Shown: positions 37,536 to 43,135 of the stretch, in pieces | Layout: each line of letters starts with the position of its first letter | Numbering within the stretch: the stretch's first letter is position 1 | Assembly: GCA_002279825.1 (NCBI GenBank) | Contig: NCCV01000002.1 | Span: 1 to 43,135, forward strand | From: Sphingomonadales bacterium 12-68-11 | GTDB lineage: Bacteria; Pseudomonadota; Alphaproteobacteria; Sphingomonadales; Sphingomonadaceae | Length of the DNA: 43,135 nucleotides | Direction of reading: 5' to 3' | The notes under the pieces: model-generated | The model's input: only the letters and a program-made list of their open reading frames with translations | Told to the model about the DNA's origin: nothing | Databases searched by the model: none | Made by a program: the position numbers and the translations under genes

Positions 37536-38314
37536 ACTTCCTCTCCCTCAATCTGCGCGGCGCGCTCGCGATCTTCACTAACGAGCTGGCGCGGTTCTTC
37601 CGCACCGTGTTCGGCTCGATCCTCTCGCCGGTGCTGACCACCTCGCTCTATTTCATCGTGTTCGGCGCGGCGATCGGCAGCCAGATGGACCCGTCTCAGT
37701 TCGGCGGCGTATCCTACGGCGCGTTCATCGTGCCCGGGCTGCTGATGCTCACGCTGCTTTCGGAAAGCACTTCCAACGCCAGCTTCGGCATTTACATGCC
37801 GCGCTTCACCGGCGCGATCTACGAGCTGCTCAGCGCGCCGGTGGGCGTGGCGGAGACGCTGATCGGGTTTGTCGGCGCGGCGGCCTGCAAGTCGCTCATC
37901 ATCGCCGCGATCATCCTCCTGACCGCGCTCCTGTTCGTCGACTACTCGATCGCGCATCCGGTCTACGCGGTCGGCTACATCGTGCTGGTCGCGGCGGCGT
38001 TCTCGCTGTTCGGGTTCATCCTCGGGGTCTGGGCCGACGGGTTCGAGAAGCTCTCGATCATCCCGATGCTGGTGCTGACCCCGCTGACATTCCTCGGCGG
38101 CACGTTCTACTCGATCCGCATGCTCGACGAGCCGTGGCAGACCGTCGCGCAGTTCAATCCAGTTTTCTACCTGATCAACGGGCTGCGCTGGACCTTCACC
38201 GGCCAGGCCGACGTGCCGATCGCGCTCGCGTTCGGCATGACGCTGGGTTTCGTGGTGCTGTGCATCGCGGTGATCGCGGTGATCTTCAAGACCGGCTGGC
38301 GCCTGCGCGGCTGA
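37532..38314 (+). CDS. ABC-2 type transporter permease
   Basis: 260 aa with about six membrane segments; ABC-2 signature region LVLTPLTFLGGTFYSIRML and FNPVFYLINGLRW. Forms a two-gene exporter with the preceding ATPase. Confidence 0.93.
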   Translation: MNFLSLNLRGALAIFTNELARFFRTVFGSILSPVLTTSLYFIVFGAAIGSQMDPSQFGGVSYGAFIVPGLLMLTLLSESTSNASFGIYMPRFTGAIYELLSAPVGVAETLIGFVGAAACKSLIIAAIILLTALLFVDYSIAHPVYAVGYIVLVAAAFSLFGFILGVWADGFEKLSIIPMLVLTPLTFLGGTFYSIRMLDEPWQTVAQFNPVFYLINGLRWTFTGQADVPIALAFGMTLGFVVLCIAVIAVIFKTGWRLRG

Positions 38315-38324
38315 GCCGCTAGCA

Positions 38325-41235
<2,911 letters not shown>

Positions 41236-41241
41236 AACGAA

Positions 41242-41269
41242 AAAGGGCGGCCCCGCGGGACCGCCCTTT
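41242..41269. terminator. Bidirectional terminator between tgt and rpsD
   Basis: Stem AAAGGGCGG/CCGCCCTTT, with inner CCC/GGG pairs, between converging stops. A-rich on one side and T-rich on the other serve both directions. Confidence 0.85.
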
Positions 41270-41290
41270 CGCATTCCGATACCGATCGGC

Positions 41291-41905
41291 TCAGCGCGAG
41301 TAGAACTCGACCACCAGGTTCGGTTCCATGGTCACCGGGTAGGGCACTTCGTCGAGCTTGGGCACGCGGGTCAGCGAGACCTTGTCGGCGCCGTCCACCG
41401 CGACATAGTCGGGGATGTCGCGCTCGGGCAGGGTCTGCGCCTCGGCGATCAGCGCCATATCCTTGGCCTTCTCGCCCAGGCTGACGATCTCGCCCGGCAG
41501 CACGCGGCGGCTGGCGACGTTGCACTTCACGCCGTTGACGCGAATGTGGCCGTGGCTGACGATCTGGCGAGCGGCAAAGATGGTCGGCGCGAACTTGGCG
41601 CGATAGACCAGCATGTCGAGCCGCTGCTCGAGCAGGCCGATCAGGTTCTGGCCGGTGTCGCCCTTCATGCGGTCGGCTTCCTTGTAGGTCGCCTTGAACT
41701 GCTTTTCGGTGACGTCGCCGTAATAGCCCTTGAGCTTCTGCTTGGCCCGCAGCTGCAGGCCGAAGTCGCTCATCTTGCCCTTGCGGCGCTGGCCGTGCTG
41801 GCCGGGACCGTACGAACGGCGGTTCACAGGGCTGTGCGGACGGCCCCAGATGTTCTCGCCCATCCGGCGGTCGAGTTTGTGCTTGGCGCTCTTGCGCTTC
41901 GACAT
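41291..41905 (-). CDS. rpsD: Ribosomal protein S4
   Basis: 204 aa with AAGGA before the ATG. Motifs [31 protein letters not shown], and S4 RNA-binding domain [33 protein letters not shown]. Early 30S assembly protein. The 234 bp upstream (41906-42139) carry its promoter region presumably; I see no other gene there. Confidence 0.98.
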   Translation of the reverse strand: MSKRKSAKHKLDRRMGENIWGRPHSPVNRRSYGPGQHGQRRKGKMSDFGLQLRAKQKLKGYYGDVTEKQFKATYKEADRMKGDTGQNLIGLLEQRLDMLVYRAKFAPTIFAARQIVSHGHIRVNGVKCNVASRRVLPGEIVSLGEKAKDMALIAEAQTLPERDIPDYVAVDGADKVSLTRVPKLDEVPYPVTMEPNLVVEFYSR

Positions 41906-42139
41906 GATGTCGATCCTTCAATTTGCTGGCGCTGCCCCACTGGCAGCGCTTGAACCCGGTCTCGCACCGCATGACCTGCTGCCATGCGCGATCGCCGCTT
42001 CACCGGGGTGCGGGATCAATTGCGAGCGGGGCCCTTGGCGGTATGGCCCGGAAAAGTCAACCGGGTTGAGCGGCGACTAGATGGCGGTGCTTCAGTGGAA
42101 GGGCCGATTCTGGTCCTGATCGGCCGCTTTTGTGTGTTG

Positions 42140-42424
42140 CTAATAGCAGCCGCCGGGGCGACTTTGGCAGTCGTTGGCATAGGCTCTGTTAACGTCGCGC
42201 GAGAAGCGATCGGTGTTCCGCTGGGTGCCTTCGGCCTGCCGGTCCCACTCAGCTTGGGTCATGCAGGTGCGAATGCGGCGCGTGAGCGAGCCAGTCATCT
42301 TTTCCGACCGGCAGATCTTCTTTTCCTGCTGCGCCGCCTGGTCGGTAACGTCCTGTGCGCCCGCAGGAGCGACCGCGGTGGCCGCTACAAGGCCGAGTAC
42401 GGCGACGACGCTAAATCTCCCCAT
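42140..42424 (-). CDS. Small secreted Cys protein, paralogue 1
   Basis: 94 aa: signal peptide (to about APAGA), then QEKKICRSEKMTGSLTRRI, RTCMTQAEWDRQAEG, and a C-terminus NDCQSRPGGCY with two more Cys. The KICR...RTCMT pair could form a disulfide in the periplasm. No known function. It is a near copy in its core of the gene at 42591, 166 bp upstream on the same strand. Confidence 0.75.
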   Translation of the reverse strand: MGRFSVVAVLGLVAATAVAPAGAQDVTDQAAQQEKKICRSEKMTGSLTRRIRTCMTQAEWDRQAEGTQRNTDRFSRDVNRAYANDCQSRPGGCY

Positions 42425-42590
42425 GCATCCACTCCTCGCTTACGCGATTCCGAGGACATTGTAACAAGGTATGGGCATTTAGCCAGGATCTGGCTCGACG
42501 CTACTGAGACGCGCCTACGTAAAGTGCCTGCGACGGCGCTCGGTCTGCAAGAAAACGAGGCTGAGAGCACAGGAGCGCGGCTCCGCTCTG

Positions 42591-42869
42591 TTATCCGCCG
42601 CCGGGCATTCCGGACTGGGTCGTAGGCTGCACCATATCGCCCTCCCGGCTCAGCCTATCGACAGTGCGTTGGCTGCCTTCGGCGAGGCGATCCCATTCCG
42701 CCTTGGTCATGCAAGTACGGATCCGGCGGGTGAGCGAGCCGGTCATCTTCTGCGACCGGCAGATCTTCTTTTCCTGCTGCGCGGCCGGTTCCGACGTTTC
42801 CTGCGCGCTGGCCGGCGCGATCACGACGGCCAGCAGAACCGCAGCTGCCAAGGTTCCTCGCATCTTCAT
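42591..42869 (-). CDS. Small secreted Cys protein, paralogue 2
   Basis: 92 aa: signal peptide (MKMRGTLAAAVLLAVVIA, cleavage near ASA), the same core QEKKICRSQKMTGSLTRRI and RTCMTKAEWDRLAEG, but a different, Cys-free tail (MVQPTTQSGMPGGG). Tandem duplication with tail divergence is the simplest reading. I recognise the motif as common in sphingomonad hypothetical proteins, without a role. Confidence 0.75.
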   Translation of the reverse strand: MKMRGTLAAAVLLAVVIAPASAQETSEPAAQQEKKICRSQKMTGSLTRRIRTCMTKAEWDRLAEGSQRTVDRLSREGDMVQPTTQSGMPGGG

Positions 42870-42968
42870 CGACTCTTCCCTTGCTGCTCGCGCCTTTCCC
42901 GCGCGGGTCCGCAGTCATTCTAGAGCATCCCCTTGCAGCTGCAATGCACTGAAGTGTCGTAGTGAGTA

Positions 42969-43135
42969 TCAGCGCGGGCGGGCCGATTTCCTTGCCAGAT
43001 GGCTAAGCACACCGCGCATCGTGCGCACCTCCAGATGGTTCCAGCCCGGTTTGGTCAGGATCGTGCGCAAGTTGCGGTGAGTTGCTTCGACGCGGTCGGG
43101 CGGGAAGAAGTAGCCGACCGGTTCGAGGAGGGAAA
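42969..43135 (-). CDS. RNA methyltransferase, SpoU/TrmJ type (C-terminal end only)
   Basis: Only the last ~55 residues are present; the start lies beyond the window. It reads EPVGYFFPPDRVEATHRNLR, ILTKPGWNHLEVRTMRGVLS, HLARKSARPR, then TGA. The FFPPDR...T.L...L.KPGW...E.R..RGVL pattern is the tail of TrmJ-like 2'-O-methyltransferases acting at tRNA position 32. Confidence 0.8.
   Translation of the reverse strand, partial: SLLEPVGYFFPPDRVEATHRNLRTILTKPGWNHLEVRTMRGVLSHLARKSARPR

Overview
This is a GC-rich chromosomal window from an alphaproteobacterium, most likely of the order Sphingomonadales. The basis is the pho regulon order phoR-pstSCAB-phoU-phoB, an OmpA protein with a C-terminal motif (YIVFFDWDKSDIT) that I associate with sphingomonads, DUF481 and YceI envelope proteins, and three kinds of palindromic intergenic repeat. 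I cannot name the species. There is no phage, plasmid, CRISPR array or transposase; the content is core housekeeping plus a DNA-repair block and a few small unknowns.

Region 1 (1-9165) holds a cut-off OmpA-family gene, a PA0069-type radical SAM gene, and a rightward block: a radical SAM protein with a helix-hairpin-helix tail, its usual UDG-superfamily (UdgX-like) partner, the error-prone polymerase dnaE2 and an extensin-like envelope protein. The UdgX-like gene is broken: about 70 bp carrying the GEQPGDQED-type catalytic motif are missing and the frame shifts. dnaE2 carries a palindromic repeat in frame inside its coding sequence.

Region 2 (9166-16629) is the complete leftward phosphate operon, with a Pho-box-like site overlapping the 3' end of phoR upstream of pstS, then two tRNA-Glu genes (anticodons CTC and TTC). 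Region 3 (16709-20158) has recJ, an unknown gene and an AHH-type nuclease gene whose reading frame runs on antisense into leuA.

Region 4 (20032-29467) is branched-chain amino-acid synthesis: leuA, ilvC, ilvN and ilvB. leuA and ilvB each have a candidate leader peptide with RNA hairpins, suggesting translation-coupled attenuation. Interspersed are yceI, a DUF465-like protein, terC with a structured leader, a miaA that is also broken by an internal deletion plus frameshift, and serB.

Region 5 (29427-43135) has a DUF418 membrane protein, purL, xseB, ispA, coaD, a periplasmic cyclophilin, queA, an ABC-2 exporter pair, a DUF481 protein, a TauE/SafE permease, tgt, rpsD, two paralogous small secreted Cys proteins, and the C-terminal end of a SpoU/TrmJ-type methyltransferase. 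queA and tgt act in the same queuosine pathway.

The points most worth checking are the two similar deletion-frameshifts (udgX, miaA), the repeat inside dnaE2, the leuA and ilvB leaders, and the unknown/AHH nuclease pair.
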